Assembly (NCBI RefSeq): GCF_905171775.1
Contig: NC_053491.1
Location: 223,982,486-224,046,485 of the forward strand
Reading direction: 5' to 3'
DNA from: Rana temporaria
Taxonomy: Eukaryota > Chordata > Amphibia > Anura > Ranidae
DNA: 64,000 bases
This document shows, one piece after another, positions 31,987 to 43,492 of this stretch (position 1 is the first letter of the stretch; each line of letters begins with the position of its first letter). The notes under the pieces were generated by a model, which saw nothing but the letters and a program-made list of their open reading frames with translations, searched no databases and was not told the origin of the DNA. The position numbers and the translations under genes were made by a program.

Positions 31987-32314
31987 GCAACCAACCAAAT
32001 TCACCTGTCTAACAGTGAGTTAAAAACAGGGGTTTAGTTGCACGCATTTGCAAATACATGCTTAAGGTGCAGGCCCCGTCAAGGCTCCCTGTGTACTGCA
32101 GTCCTAACTCTAAAATGTAAAGTCTCCTCAGTGGAAGCACATGTATGCTGATGGATAGATGAAGGGCAGATGGAGACGCTTTACATTTTAGAGTTAGGAC
32201 TGCAGTACACAGGGAGCCTTGACCGGGCCTGCAGCTTACGCGTGTATTTGCAAATGCGCCCAACTAAACCCCTGTTTTTAATGCACTGTTAGACAGGTGA
32301 ATTTGGTTGGTTGC
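31987..32314. mobile_element. Hairpin MITE with about 140-bp arms
   Basis: Left arm 31987-32129 and right arm 32172-32314 are reverse complements with few mismatches (GCAACCAACCAAATTCACC ... GGTGAATTTGGTTGGTTGC; TACTGCAGTCCTAACTCTAA ... TTAGAGTTAGGACTGCAGTA). The loop is about 40 nt. Intron 9, between exons 9 and 10. Confidence 0.85.
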
Positions 32315-33179
32315 TCCTTGCTGTGAAGACCAGTTATAGGTAGGAGCAGTGACTGTTGTGTTGTTGTTTTTTTTCTAATAATGTTGTTGTCTACCCAAAT
32401 TGTATTGTAAAGCTTTGTAAACAATCTTACTGGGATAAATAAAAAGTGATTTCCAGAAGAGTGTATGTTAACCTAAATATGTTAACCTTTTTATACGATC
32501 CTCTGTGTGCTGGCGAATATATTCACATGTATGTTAACCTAGACACTTGGTTATGTGATCTCTCCAGAAAGCGAGGATCGCAGTTTAGATTTGCCGACCT
32601 TCCTTTTTATCAGAGTGCATGTGACCAATTGCCTAGATTTTCACACATGCAGTTAGCAGTGAAGAGAGCCTCAACACAGCATTTTCTCCTGAAAAGGGTA
32701 TTTTCAGCTCCTTCCTTTTTTTTTTTTTTTTTTCCTTAAAGAATTCTCCATAACCTCTTTCTAGGTGCCATGTTACACTAGCTGCAATGTCGGACAGGGC
32801 ACCTCCTCTCTGGGTGCACGGCCACCTGACATCGCGGCTAGCAAGGGAATGGCTGTTTTGCTATCCAGCACCTCTCTCTAGCTCTCGCCACTTTCCCAAA
32901 CAAGCACCGTCACGATGAATGCAGAGGAAGGTAAGGCCATCAGAGGCTAGCCTCGGCCAAGTAAGGAGGCAGGACAGGCGCTCGCTAGCACAGCAGCTTT
33001 CTCCTTGCTAGCTGCTGTTTACAGTGTGTCCTGTCTGACATCGCAGCTAGGGTTAAAGGGCACCTAGTTAGATGGGACAAAGTGCTACATGTTTCCATTA
33101 AAAAAATAAAGTGATATTTCCATCTTTCCTAGCTACACTGTAACAAACTTTAGGTTCACATTTGAGTATGTCTGCTTTA
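32315..33179. other. Intron 9, nothing clearly recognised
   Basis: Short direct repeats of TATGTTAACCTA (32465-32545) and a block with CCTCTCTGGGTGC and GACATCGC(G/A)GCTAG repeated in inverse/direct form at 32785-33055, probably part of an unclassified repeat. Confidence 0.35.
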
Positions 33180-33501
33180 AGGGCCAGTCCACACCACATT
33201 CAGTGCAGTGCGGTTTTTCAATGCATCAAAAATGCATTGAAAGTAGGGTCTATGGTTTTCAATGGCATAGTTCACACCAGTTCTTGCAGTTCCAGTTCCA
33301 AAAAAAAAGTAGAACATGCTATATTTTTCCTGCACTGGATAGTACTGGAACGCACCAAAAAAACACACTGGAACACACATGTCTTTATTTAAGGTTAAGA
33401 AGAAAAGGGGGGGGGATGCACTGGACTGCATCAAAAACGCGCACGCCAAAAAGCATCTGGGACACATCCCGACTGCATTTCTATGGTGTGAACTAGCCCT
33501 A
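33180..33501. mobile_element. MITE with TCCACACCA/TGGTGTGAA ends
   Basis: Ends AGGGCCAGTCCACACCA and TGGTGTGAACTAGCCCT are inverted. Internal arms GTGCAGTGCGGTTTTT/GCGTTTTTGATGC-type segments also pair. Same terminal class as 7973-8355. No ORF. Confidence 0.7.
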
Positions 33502-33577
33502 ATACTTGTGTTTTTATTTTGTTGCATAATGTTAAAAGGTAAATAGATTGTTTCAGATTTATTTCCAATTTTTCCAG

Positions 33578-33691
33578 GACCTCTGTTCTCTTCTGTTTTC
33601 TCTGGACTGGTTAAAATCTAAGATGGGATTATATGGGCCAGCACATCTCATTCATGAGTTTGTACGTTACCGGGACATTCTTAATAAGCAG
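33578..33691 (+). CDS. apaf1: apaf1 coding exon 10: helical domain 2
   Basis: Residues 499-536: DLCSLLFSLDWLKSK then GPAHLIHEFVRYRDIL. Acceptor ttccag at 33577, donor gtaaag at 33692, phase 0 in and out. The 1980-bp intron before it holds a hairpin MITE (31987-32314) and a second inverted-repeat element (33180-33501). Confidence 0.95.
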
Positions 33692-33956
33692 GTAAAGCAT
33701 TTCCAGCAAAGCAGATGATAGTAGAAGAGATCCAGACAATGCAGTAGACTGAAGAAAGTGAAGGGAATATTAACTGCATATGAAACGGCTGCAAAAGTAT
33801 GTTTGTGTTTAGGCATACAGTAAATTAGGTACAGGTACATAACATTGTTATTAATGGGATTCTGATAATAACCTAAAAGCTGCTACTTTTTTTTTTTTTT
33901 TTTTACTGGTACAACAATCACAACAAGCATTTATTTTGATCTAATGTACCTAAAAT

Positions 33957-34115
33957 ATACTGTATTTATTGGCGTATAACTCTCACTTTTTTACCATGAA
34001 AATAGAGTGTAAACTGTGCCTGCGTGTTATACGCAGGGGGCTGTGGAACGTTTTTTTTCCTGAAACTTCCCTCTTAAAGTTAGGGTGCGTGTTATACGCC
34101 TGTGCGTGTTATACA
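33957..34115. repeat. Short interspersed repeat (GTTATACGC motif)
   Basis: Starts ATTTATTGGCGTATAACTC and repeats GTGTTATACGC three times, ending GTGCGTGTTATACATT; the ends are inverted (GCGTATAAC / GTTATACGC). Looks like a widespread vertebrate MITE type. Confidence 0.5.
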
Positions 34116-34799
34116 TTATGTTGAGAAGCTGATGTGAGCTAAATGGCAACTTAAATACTGTGAATTACAGCATTGCCTTTTAGAGCACAAGATATATTTT
34201 TGTTCTTGCTTTAATCACAAGTCCAAAAAGCAAGTGATTTATCGACCATTTATGACTATGTCCCAGAGTCTTGCAAACAATTTCTTGGTGCTCCAGTGCC
34301 AACTCTTTCCCCAGTACACAGATCTGTTTCAGGGCTGTTTCATCGCAAATTGGCTGCTTTAGTAGTTTGCTTAGCTCCACTCACTAACCAGTTCTTTTGT
34401 TTGTGGTTGGATTTGAGCACAATTTCAGCCACTTAGGGGCTTCTATAAGAAAGAAATACTGAATTTTAAAGTGTGTGGTTAATACTAGAGGTTGACCAAA
34501 TTTATGGCCATTTTTTATAAATATTTGATGCGTTTAGATGCTCTCTGGTGTATTTTTGATGTGTTTAAATGCACTCTGTATTTTTGATGTTTTCAGATTA
34601 GAGGTCGGCCGATATTTGCCCATTTTTGATGCATCGGCCGATTTATTATACAAATTAGGCTGATATTTAACACTGACCGCACCCACAAGTGTTCCCCCCT
34701 CCCTTCTCCAAACTGACATGTAATAGAGAGGAGAGAAAGAGGAGCTGTCAAAATTGAGGTTCGCCCCTCTTCACAGCCTCTGCTCCAGGGAATAGCACC

Positions 34800-35060
34800 A
34801 GTGTCACTCAAAATAAAATGCTGAACTAACTATGGCCCAATATCTTCCATAACATATATTTATTATCTAGTGCGGTACTCAAAAGCAACAGCTGAATACA
34901 GGTATGTGAAAAGGCAACACCCACCCGCTGACGGAATGCGCAATGATTCATGAATAAGCTTCGCCTTATGTGTTTCATGGTAAGCATATCTTCAGGGGAC
35001 CAGATCCTGTACCAGGACCTGTATTTGGTTGTTGCTATTCTGTTTTATTAACAGATAATT
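34800..35060 (-). mobile_element. Penelope-like 3' end relic with degenerate hammerhead
   Basis: On the minus strand, 34995-34964 reads CTGAAGA, one extra T, ATG/CAT with a 5-nt loop, then GAAACACATA. This is the order seen in PLE1 and PLE2, but the closing bases of stem III and the site-17 nucleotide are changed and stem I is poor. The flanks do not match PLE1 or PLE2 by eye, so it would be a different, older family. Confidence 0.4.
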
Positions 35061-35249
35061 GGCATCTCATTCCTTAAGGATTTTTTGGAGCATGTCCTAC
35101 ACATTTCTCCTCTTGTGACACTGGGAGCTTAACCTGGTTCTTTCTGCCCCTCCCTCCTCAGAGGCTACCCTTTTGTATCAATTAGTGACATTCCTGTATC
35201 TAACCTCACTCAAGGTGGCCTTTGTGTTTGCTTCCACCTCTGTCCAGAA

Positions 35250-35960
35250 GAGTTAGGGGCCATATCCTGTAAATAACCTTTCCTAGTATTACACAAGAAT
35301 AAGATTGTCCTAAGACCAAAAGCCTTTTTTTTATTTTTATTTTTTTCCCCCTAAGGTGGTTTCTTTCGTCTACTGCAACAAGGACATTGGCCTTCCCTCT
35401 TTTTTTTTTTTTTTTTTGTCCTCTTCAAAACATCTTAAGGAAATTTTATTCCACTGTCATGACATGGAAAAAGACGTGAAAGTCTCCCTCTTGGCTACAT
35501 CATCTTTGAGACAGTCTGATCACCTCTCTGTACTTCCTGAGGGTTCCCACAGAGGGCTTCCTGCTCCATGCTGTATCATTGCTAGTTGGATTAGACAAGT
35601 CTTCATTTGAGGCTCTGATCTAATGGATAAGGTTCCCCCTTCTCTGTATCAGATCTGTTAGTGCTTTATGGGCTTTTCAGCATCAGGCCTCTGTTTCTCA
35701 GATTTGCAACACTACGACCTGGTCTTCAATTTGCACATTTTAAGTTTTACCAGGTGGCTGTTTAGGGCACTTTTGATGCAAGTTTTGGGTTATAAGGTGC
35801 TACAAGATGCTCTCTGAATTCTGTTGAGCTCTTCTTGACCCATTTGTTACATGGGTCTGTTAACATTTTTATTGCTCTGTTGTAACCCTTCGGTTGGACT
35901 GCTCTTGGACATCCTTTGAATAAAGACTAAAGATCCTGTGCCCTGTACTGTACTAATGAT
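35250..35960 (+). pseudogene. DIRS recombinase-region fragment, degraded (relic C)
   Basis: 35660-35800 reads ...SASGLCFSDLQHYDLVF / QICNTTTWSSICTF across two frames, matching AQVCKAATWSSVHTF of the intact DIRS. The preceding 35440-35600 matches the ...KDVLFILPDGP...WIKQ region loosely (DHLSVLPEGSHRGLPA, IIASWIRQ). The 36000-36130 stretch resembles DIRS termini. Many stops; dead. Confidence 0.6.
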
Positions 35961-36199
35961 AAAATAGGATTTTTGACATGCTGATAAAATCCATTTCTTG
36001 GAGTATATACGTATAAGATGTCCCTAAGGCTTTCTTTTTTGCCAACATCATATACCCTGATGATAGTTGCATAAAATGCATTGTCAAAGACTATCAGGAT
36101 CCTATGTCGTATACTAGGAAGTCATAAATCCTATTTTATGGTTCAACCTGGGGGTTTAGGTGTTCTTGGGAACTATATGGAGGCTTAAAATCTGGTACA

Positions 36200-36492
36200 T
36201 ACTGCTAGTTTTTCGTTTTGCTGACAGCACAGTTCTAAGCCACTGTACTAACAATCCAATGTTAGTACATCGATCTCTCCTGCTGTGCTATTGTGTCCTG
36301 ACAGAGCCCCCCCCCCCCCATTGCCAAAACACTGGTCAGCGATCTTAGCCATCGAGTCGTCGGCTGCTGGTTTTCCAGCATGCCTGTCCAACAGAAGCTG
36401 GCTGATCTGTGTACACGGACCGAATGTGGGCTGTTTTTTTTATTGATCCAGCTGGTGTTTCTTTACATTTGGCCCCTGTGTACTAGGCTTAA
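36200..36492. repeat. Degraded element related to 13228-13553
   Basis: Shares ACAATCCAATGTTAGTAC, CGATCTCTCC, GCTGCTGGTTTTCCAGCATG and the GTGTACTAGGCTT end. Carries a 14-C run near 36307. Confidence 0.5.
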
Positions 36493-36699
36493 GTCTTGTA
36501 TTCAATCACCAGATATCTTTTTTTTTTTTTAAACGGCAGGTTATAATGAGATGATAGTAATGACATCTAAATGCATTCTGTGCTGAGAAGTCAGCTCTGT
36601 GTTTATTTGTAGGTGGGCATTACATTTAAAACCAATTTTTGTCTTGCCATTTCTTATAAATGTATGTTTGATTTTGAAGTTTTTGTTTGAATTTTACAG

Positions 36700-36884
36700 G
36701 ACAGCAAAACACGGGAAGATTTTCAGGAGTTTCTGTCTGTGAATGGCCATCTCCTGGGACAGAATTCTCACATTAACCTCATTCAGTTGGGTCTTTCTCA
36801 GCCTGATGACTCCATGGTATACAAGCAATCAATTTGCCAAGCCAAAAATGAGCTCCAGCATGGAGCTCTCTATGTGAACTGGAT
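36700..36884 (+). CDS. apaf1: apaf1 coding exon 11: helical domain 2 to WD40 linker
   Basis: Residues 537-597 plus two bases: FQEFLSVNGHLLGQNSHINL, LIQLGLSQPDD and the segment ending YVNWM/I. Acceptor ttttacag at 36699, donor gtaagt at 36885 splitting an isoleucine codon (phase 2). Confidence 0.95.
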
Positions 36885-37019
36885 GTAAGTATTGAGAACA
36901 CAAGATGACATGGATACAAAATTCCCATTTAAGCAGCCATGTGCTAGTACATATAGATCACAGGTAGGATCTAAAAGCTTCAACTTGGTTTGACTGGCAT
37001 ATCCTACCTGTACAGTTAA

Positions 37020-37490
37020 AGGGTCACTAAAGGAATTTTTTTTTTAGCTAAATAGCTTCCTTTACCTTACTGCAGTACTGGTTTCATGTCCTCATTGTTC
37101 GTTTTTGCTTTGAAGTAGCTGTAATTCTGCTGTGATCTCCACACTTCCTGGTTGCCTGTTTCCTTATAAGCATGGTACTGGGAGATTTTCACGGTGGTCT
37201 AAGCTGTCATTACTGTGTGTCTAAAACTCCTCAGAACCAATCAGATTCATTTTAAAAACAAAACACTGCCCTGGATTTGTTTGTTTTTGTTCTGTGAGTC
37301 TTCCCGACTCACCTCTCACCCGGAACTTCATGTATGTACCTTTAAAACCGAAAGTGAAACTAGAGGCACATTATATGATAGATTAAATTCAATTTTTAAT
37401 CATTTTTAAAAGGAATCAGTTAACTTTTATGTCTCTATACCCTGTAAACAGTCATTTCAACAAAAAAAAAAAATTCCTTTAGTGACTCTT
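37020..37490. mobile_element. MITE with TTAA duplication (AGGGTCACTAAAGGAATTTT ends)
   Basis: Left end AGGGTCACTAAAGGAATTTT, right end AAATTCCTTTAGTGACTCTT, flanked by TTAA at 37016-37019 and 37491-37494. It lies entirely in the 850-bp intron 11, filling over half of it. The left part (AATAGCTTCCTTTACCTTA) is shared with 62560-62862 and 4882-5053. Confidence 0.82.
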
Positions 37491-37734
37491 TTAACAGTAA
37501 AAGCTACATTTTACAACACACTGTAACAATGCCACATTCATTTTCAACAGAGATAAATGGGAGAAATGTCTGTGGGGAAGTGTTTTGGATGAAGTGAAAA
37601 TGCTTGTTTCACATATAGTAAATAATTGTAAAAGCTGCAGAAAAATAGGTACCAAAAGACTGAAATGTACATTTCCAATTCATCTGTGATCTTGAATACT
37701 AAATTCATCTAAATGACCCTTTTGATTTTTTTAG

Positions 37735-37861
37735 AAACAAACAAAGTATGAAGAACTTGGCCAGCCTGGCAGTGCGTCCTCACACAGAGGCAGTGTATAA
37801 TGCGTGCTTTTCCCATGACAGACAGAAAATTGCATCCTGTGGAGCTGATAAAACCTTACAG
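37735..37861 (+). CDS. apaf1: apaf1 coding exon 12: first WD40 repeat begins
   Basis: Completes codon 598 and runs to residue 640. It reads LAVRPHTEAVYNACFSHD and IASCGADKTLQ, the first blade of the cytochrome-c binding WD40 region. Acceptor ttttttag at 37734, donor gtaact at 37862, exits phase 0. A Tc1 transposon copy starts 176 nt downstream. Confidence 0.95.
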
Positions 37862-38443
37862 GTAACTAACTGGTCATGATAATGGGTGGATGTGTTTTCT
37901 TATAATCCAATACACAGCAGGTTTCTTCTTTTTCTGAGATATACTGCGTTTTAGAAATTAAAAGGTCTGTTAAGGCAGACCTTCACCCTAAACTATGTCT
38001 CATATTGCCTTGCCCCTTTCCCTCACAATTGGATATACAGTGCACCCGGAAAGTATTCACAGCACTTCACTTTTTTCCACATTTTGTTATGTTACAGCTT
38101 TATTCCAAAATGGACTAAATTTTATTATTTCCCTCAAAATTCTACAAACAATATCCCATAATGGCAATGTGAAATAAGTTTGTTTGAAATATTTGCAAAT
38201 TTATTAAAATTAAAAAACGAAAAAAAATCACATGTAAATATGTATTTACAGCCTTTGCCATGACACTCAAAATTGAGCTTGGGCGCATTGTTTCCACTGA
38301 TCATCCTTGAGATGTTTCTACAACTTAATTGGAGTCCACCTGTCGTAAATTCAGTTGATTGAACATGATTTAGAAAAGCACACACCTGTCTATTTAAGGT
38401 CCCACAGTTAACCGTGCATGTTGGAGCACAAATCAAGCCATAG

Positions 38444-38848
38444 TGTGTTATGGATTGTTTAATACTCAAATCAAATGGCTATTTCTATTATGTACCATAT
38501 ACATGTTAAAATCCCCTTTGCTCAATATGCTGACTAGACACCCCCCCCCCCCCCCCATCAAGGAAAACAAGGATTGCTGAGACGTCCAAAAGACTGGATA
38601 GATCTGACCAGAAGATTGTAGATAAGAGATCACCAATCCATGAATGACAACACGAAGCTACAACTGTGATGCTTATGCAAACAATGACTCATGCTTCACT
38701 ATAAGAAGGGCTATATGTCCAAGCAATAAACAAGAAGATTCATTTAGCTGAACAAAGCGTCCCTGTGTTTTCTTCTTCTATATGTATATATATTCACACT
38801 TCCAGTTAGGCCAGGTGCAGATTCTCAGCATTTGTCTGAATCTAAAAC
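38444..38848 (+). mobile_element. Probable solo LTR inside the Tc1 element
   Basis: Foreign block between the Tc1 leader (...AATCAAGCCAT) and the transposase start (AAAGTCCAAGGAATTGTC). It has LTR-like signals: start TGTGTTATGG, CTATAAGAAGG resembling a TATA box at about 38700, AATAAA at 38726, then GTCCCTGTGTTTTC and a CA end. Borders and target duplication are not certain. A 14-C run lies near 38540. Confidence 0.35.
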
Positions 38849-38849
38849 A

Positions 38850-39822
38850 AAAGTCCAAGGAATTGTCTGTAGACTCAGGATTGTATCGAGGCACAGATCT
38901 GGGGAAAGGTACAGAAAACTTTCTGCAGCATTGAAGGTCCCAATTAAGAACATATGTAAATGGAAGAAGTTTGGAACCACCAGGACTCTTTCGGCCAAAC
39001 TGAGCAATTGGGGCAGAAGGGCGTTATGAAGGTGGCCAAGAACCCGATGGTCACGCTGACAGAGCTCCAGCGTTCCTCTGTAGAGAGAGGAGAACCTTCA
39101 AAAAGAACAAACATCTCTGAAGCAGTACACCAATCAGGCCTGTATGGTAGAGTGGTCAGACAGAAGCCACTCCTCCGTAAAAGGCACATGACAGCCCATC
39201 TGGAGTTTGCCAAAAGGCACTTTTAAGGACTCTCAGACCACGAGAAACAAAATTCTCTGGCCTGATGAAACAAAGATTGAATCCTTTGGCCTGAATTGCA
39301 AGTGTCATGTCTGGCGGGAACCAGGCACCACTCATCACCTGGCCAATACCATCTCTACAGTGAAGCATGGTGGTGGCAGCATGGTGCTATGGAAATGTGT
39401 TTTAGCGGCAGAAAGTGGGAGACTAGTCGGGATTGAGGGAAAGATGACTACAGCAATGTACAGAGACATCCTTGATGAAAACCTGCTCCAGAGCTTTCTG
39501 AACCTCAGACTGGGGCAAAGGTTCATCTTCCAACAGGACAACGACTCTAAGCACACAGCCAAGATAACAAATGACTACCAAGGGACAACTCTGTTCTTGA
39601 ATGTCTTTGAGTGGCCCAGACTTGAACCCGATTGAACATCTCTGGAAAGATCTGAAAATGGCTGTTCACTGACACTTCCCATCCAGTAGGATGGAGCGTG
39701 AGAGGTCCTGCAAAGAAGAATGGGATAAACTGCTTGAAAATCAATGTGCCAAGCTTGTAGCATCATACTCAAAAAGACTTAAAGGCTGTAATTGGTGCCA
39801 AAGGTGCTTCAACAAAGTATAG
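38850..39822 (+). pseudogene. Tc1-like transposase pseudogene
   Basis: In order: IVSRHRSGERYRKLSAALKV (paired-like DNA-binding domain), KNPMVTLTELQRSSVERGEP, HQSGLYGRVVRQKPLLRKRH, then ILWPDETKIESFG (first Asp), VKHGGGSMVLWKC, IFQQDNDSKHTAK (second Asp) and finally WPRLEPD/NIEHLWKDLKMA split by a frameshift. At least three frameshifts are needed to join these, so it cannot encode an active DDE transposase. Confidence 0.9.
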
Positions 39823-40044
39823 AGAAAAGGCTGTGAATAATTATGTACATTATATTTTTTTATTTTTTTTTTTGCAAATATATTTGCAAAGATTTTAAAC
39901 AAACTTCTTTCACGTTGTCATTATAGGGCATTGTTTGTAGAATTTTCAAGAAAATAATGACTTTAATCAATTTTGGAATAAGGCTGTAACATAACAAAAT
40001 TTGGAAAAAGTGAAGTGCCATAAATACTTTTGGGATGCACTGTA

Positions 40045-40530
40045 ATTATTTTTATTTATTTTTTGCTGCAAGGCAACACTTCCTCCTCCCCGCTATTTTG
40101 CACGTGCGCAGATATGCTGCAGAGCTTTGTGTCACATTGAGCCCTGTAGGATAGCTGCACATGCACATTTGCGCATGCACAGCTTTGCCTACTCTAGGGG
40201 AAAGATGGCTGTTATGAGATGCTCGAAACGTTCTTTGCACATGCACAGGAAATCTACTGGCCTCCCCTCCAGTCAGATTAACAATGCTGCTGTCTAAAGG
40301 TGTCCCTGTGCTCCTTCATCCAGAATGGAGGCACTGTAGCACATCAGGGGGTTACTGGCCAGGTTACCAGGTGATCGAGGATAAAAAGCCTACAAAATTA
40401 AAACGAATGCAGCCACCACATCTAATGACTGGTAGGCTGTAATATATTACATTTTTGGGTTTAGTACCAACTTTAAAATTTAGTTTTTTTGTTTTTTTTT
40501 AGGTTTTGATATTTTATTGCAATGTTTTAC
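40045..40530. other. Intron 12, nothing clearly recognised
   Basis: Contains the string AACGAATGCAGCCACCA(C/G)ATCT at 40404-40425 that also occurs at 10918-10940, so a shared unclassified repeat touches both places. Palindromic GTGCGCA/TGCGCA motifs at 40100-40180. Confidence 0.4.
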
Positions 40531-40534
40531 AGAC

Positions 40535-41145
40535 TAGGGCTCAGATTCACGTCCAGCGGCGTATCTCTGCGGCGGCGTAACGTATCCGATTTACGTTACG
40601 CCGCCACAACTTAGACGGGCAAGTGCTGTATTCTCAAAGCACTTGCTCCATAAGTTGCGGCGGCGTAGCGTAAATCGGCCGGCGTAAGTCCGCCTAATTC
40701 AAATTTGGATCAGGGGGGCGTGTTTTATGTAAATGCACTGTGACCCGACGTGATTGACGTTTTTCCCGAACGGCGCATGCGCCGTCCGTGGAATTTCCCA
40801 GTGTGCATTGCTCCAAAGTACGCCGCAAGACGTCATTGGTTTCGACGTGAACGTAAATGACGTCCAGCCCCATTCACGGACGACTTGCGCAAACAACGTA
40901 ACTTTTTCAAATTCCGACGCGGGATCGACGGCTATACTTAACATTGTTACGCCGCACTTATGCCACCATATAGCAGGGGCAACTATACGCCGGGAAAAGC
41001 CTAACGTAAACGGCGTAACTTTACTGAGTCGGCCGGGCGTACGTTCGGGAATTTGCGTATCTAGCTAATTTGCATACGCGACGCGGAATTCGACGGAAGC
41101 GCCACCTAGCGGCCAGCGTAAAAATGCAGTTGCGATCCGATGGTG
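40535..41145 (+). mobile_element. Inverted-repeat element, family B copy 2
   Basis: Starts GGGCTCAGATTCACGTCC; interior rich in CGGCGTAA and TTACGCCG palindromes; GACGTCATTGG, GACGTGAACG and CCATTCACGG blocks match 11410-11520 in inverse orientation. High CpG content contrasts with the introns. The right end is diverged. Confidence 0.65.
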
Positions 41146-41683
41146 TAAGAGACTTGGCAAGCTGCAATATAATAAATGTTTGCTTTTGGGTTCAATAGCA
41201 TCACTTTAAATCACATATAACTTTCTATTCTTAGATCTGCACATCCATCAACAAAACATAATGAGCACTACACTAAATCTTTTTTGCTGACAAGATTTTA
41301 CAATATCACTTTCAGCACTGTCAATGCATTTAATGGATATAAGATAATAATTTCAGCATATGATTGGAAGATATTATTAAAGTAATCCCAGAAAAATAAG
41401 ATGCCTACAACACACAATCATATAAGCTGAGCCATGCTTATTTATAAGCCTTTTAATAGATGTCTGCCTGGTGTGAAAGATGGTGATATTCATGTATAAT
41501 CTGATCTCTGAGCTAATTTGGTGGGTAAACATAACCCCTCTGCATGTGAAATCCAAGCTTTTTCCTCACATGTACTAGTAGAATAGTGTGCAGGGCCAGA
41601 GCCAATGTTATGAGATTCCTAGTGGAGATGTTGCCAGCTGGCAGGACAGCTAAACAAGGCTTCTGTTCTCTGTTCGCTGCCAG
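41146..41683. other. Intron 12 end, nothing recognised
   Basis: AT-rich unique-looking sequence leading to the exon 13 acceptor. Confidence 0.5.
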
Positions 41684-41809
41684 GTCTTTAAAAGTGAAAC
41701 CGGGGAGAACCTGCTACATATAGAGGCTCACGAGGATGAAGTGCTGTGCTGTGCATTTTCTGCTGATGACAGATTTATTGCAACCTGCTCAGGAGACAAG
41801 AAAGTGAAG
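41684..41809 (+). CDS. apaf1: apaf1 coding exon 13: WD40 repeat
   Basis: Residues 641-682: VFKSETGENLL, then AHEDEVLCCAFSADDRFIAT and CSGDKKVK, the end of blade 1 and the DH/GD pattern of blade 2. Acceptor cgctgccag at 41683 and a consensus donor gtgagt at 41810. This is the last apaf1 exon I can find in the window. Confidence 0.95.
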
Positions 41810-41874
41810 GTGAGTTAGTGCTCCGTATATAAAGTATATGATCAGTTTAAATACGCTAATAAATAACAATATGG

Positions 41875-41878
<4 letters not shown>

Positions 41879-41931
<53 letters not shown>
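41879..41931. repeat. (AT)n microsatellite
   Basis: About 26 uninterrupted AT units 70 nt downstream of the exon 13 donor. Confidence 0.97.
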
Positions 41932-41933
<2 letters not shown>

Positions 41934-42134
41934 CTATCTTCTTTATTTAAACAGTGCAACTTTCCTAATAATATGTGTATTTTGTGGATGGAAATAACTG
42001 ACACTACAGACAAAGCATATTTTGGTGTATGGTAAATATGTTCATAAGCACTGATTGACTTAGAAGTACAGCAATTTGATATTATAATTTGACTTCATTT
42101 AAAGTGAATCTGCCATTACCCTAAAAGTGTTTAA

Positions 42135-42609
42135 AGTGGTTGTAATCCTCAGACATGAAATGCGAACAAAGCATAGCCCTCTATAGCGTGTGCTTGTCTC
42201 AATTAGGAGCACCAAGTGTAATTTCTGTCTGCTGCTTTGTTCCTCTGCTATCAGCATGTATCACTTCTGACAAGTTTTTCTGATACCAAGAGAAAAATTA
42301 CGCCAGGAGAGGGACCTCCAGTTGATTGACAGATTTAGCTTGGTTCATGTCTGCTGTGTGAAGGGGGATGTGTTTTTTTTTTCCCTTCAATCAGCTTTCA
42401 GAGCTCTCCTCACACTCCCTGTAATTTCAGCTCTCCGTCCCCTTTTTTTTCGTAACTCCTCAGTCAAGCTTTATAATTTATCACTTTGAACAGATGTAGA
42501 GAAAAGAAGACTGCAGTTAAACATGTACAACTTATGTAGGAGAATGTGTTTAATCTGTGTGTCACCTGAGGCCAGTCGCTTCACTGGGCATATTTTAAGG
42601 ATTTACAAC
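42135..42609. mobile_element. MITE of the AGTGGTTGTAA type, cut at its right end
   Basis: TTAA (42131-42134) then AGTGGTTGTAATCC; the inverted end GGATTTACAACCAC lies at 42599-42612 where the PLE2 target duplication begins. PLE2 therefore inserted into the very end of this MITE, making PLE2 younger. Confidence 0.7.
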
Positions 42610-43431
42610 CACAAAGGATAATTGGTAAAAAAATATCAGAAGGTATCCAAAGGATAAAAACTGATCCTAGCGCTCTATGGACGTGGTGGAATATGTGTAA
42701 TAATCAATAGTTTTGCAGACAAGCAGCTGTTATAATAGGGTAAGAAATGAAAAGCAATGTGTCTCTGAATAGAAGCACTAACAGTGCTAAGGTGACTAAT
42801 TAAATCTGTAATTAACCTTCTGCTAAATTAGTCTCACTGAGTGAGGATGAATGCAATGTGTATGACCACAAAATGAAATAGGTTTAAAATATAAAATCAT
42901 GTAAACCAAAAGGAATGAAATGCATAAAGTCCATTCACAGAAAAAACTGTAAAAAGTCTCTTAAACCGATGTATTTCATAAAATCCTTGAAACTTCCAAT
43001 TGTAAAATAATCTTCATACCGGGTCTCCCTTAGGAGTTCTACTCACCAGATGCCTATGGTGTGTTCAGCATTAAGAACTCCTTGCTCATACTGGGATTCC
43101 TTTCAATGGATTGCCTTAAAAGTCTCCTCAATCTTCCAAAAATATCTCCTTCCTCCTGTTGTCACCGTATCTCAGTAGGTTTGGTATAGGTCATAAATGA
43201 GGGAGTGTTTCATGTAAGTCAAGTGAAAAGACATATAGTGTAATACTGTTTTTTATTGAGAACCATGCCCCATAAAAATATATATATGCTTACAAATGTT
43301 GAAGATAAAATACAGCACATCAAACGTAGTGAACTGCAGCTCTCGTCCGCTCTAGGTGCACAATCAGCTCAGCTCCAGCTGACAGGCTCCCAGTTCAGTG
43401 TGAACGCTGTGTGTAGTGGAAGAAGCACGTC

Positions 43432-43492
43432 GTGTAGCCACGCCCTGACGCGTTTCGTGATTGGCTCACGTCTTCAGAGGGCGTGGCTACAC
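43432..43492 (-). ncRNA. Hammerhead-like fold, left PLE2 arm
   Basis: Exact inverted counterpart of 55193-55253: perfect 15-bp stem I (GTGTAGCCACGCCCT / complement), CTGAAGA, extra C, stem II GTGA/TCAC, GAAAC, GC, GTC. See the right-arm entry for the reading. Confidence 0.65.

Larger units (their letters stand above)
38038..40042 (+). mobile_element. Tc1-like transposon, inactive
   Basis: Begins CAGTGCACCCGGAAAGTATTC and ends inverted ...TTTTGGGATGCACTG, flanked by TA on both sides (38036-38037, 40043-40044). A probable solo LTR splits it near 38444-38848. Transposase sequence lies at 38850-39822. Intron 12, sense orientation. Confidence 0.9.

Noticed and set aside
36056..36106. CTGATGA box near a short hairpin
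   Set aside because: No GAAA partner and no stem III; it belongs to a degraded DIRS end with its own inverted repeat.
38134..38469. 111-codon minus-strand frame
   Set aside because: It lies in the Tc1 leader and terminal repeat; no family features.
1377..41809. NLR-type immune receptor instead of apaf1
   Set aside because: CARD-NB-ARC-winged helix-WD40 order, exon phases and residue numbering (K160, D243, R265) fit apaf1; no leucine-rich repeats.
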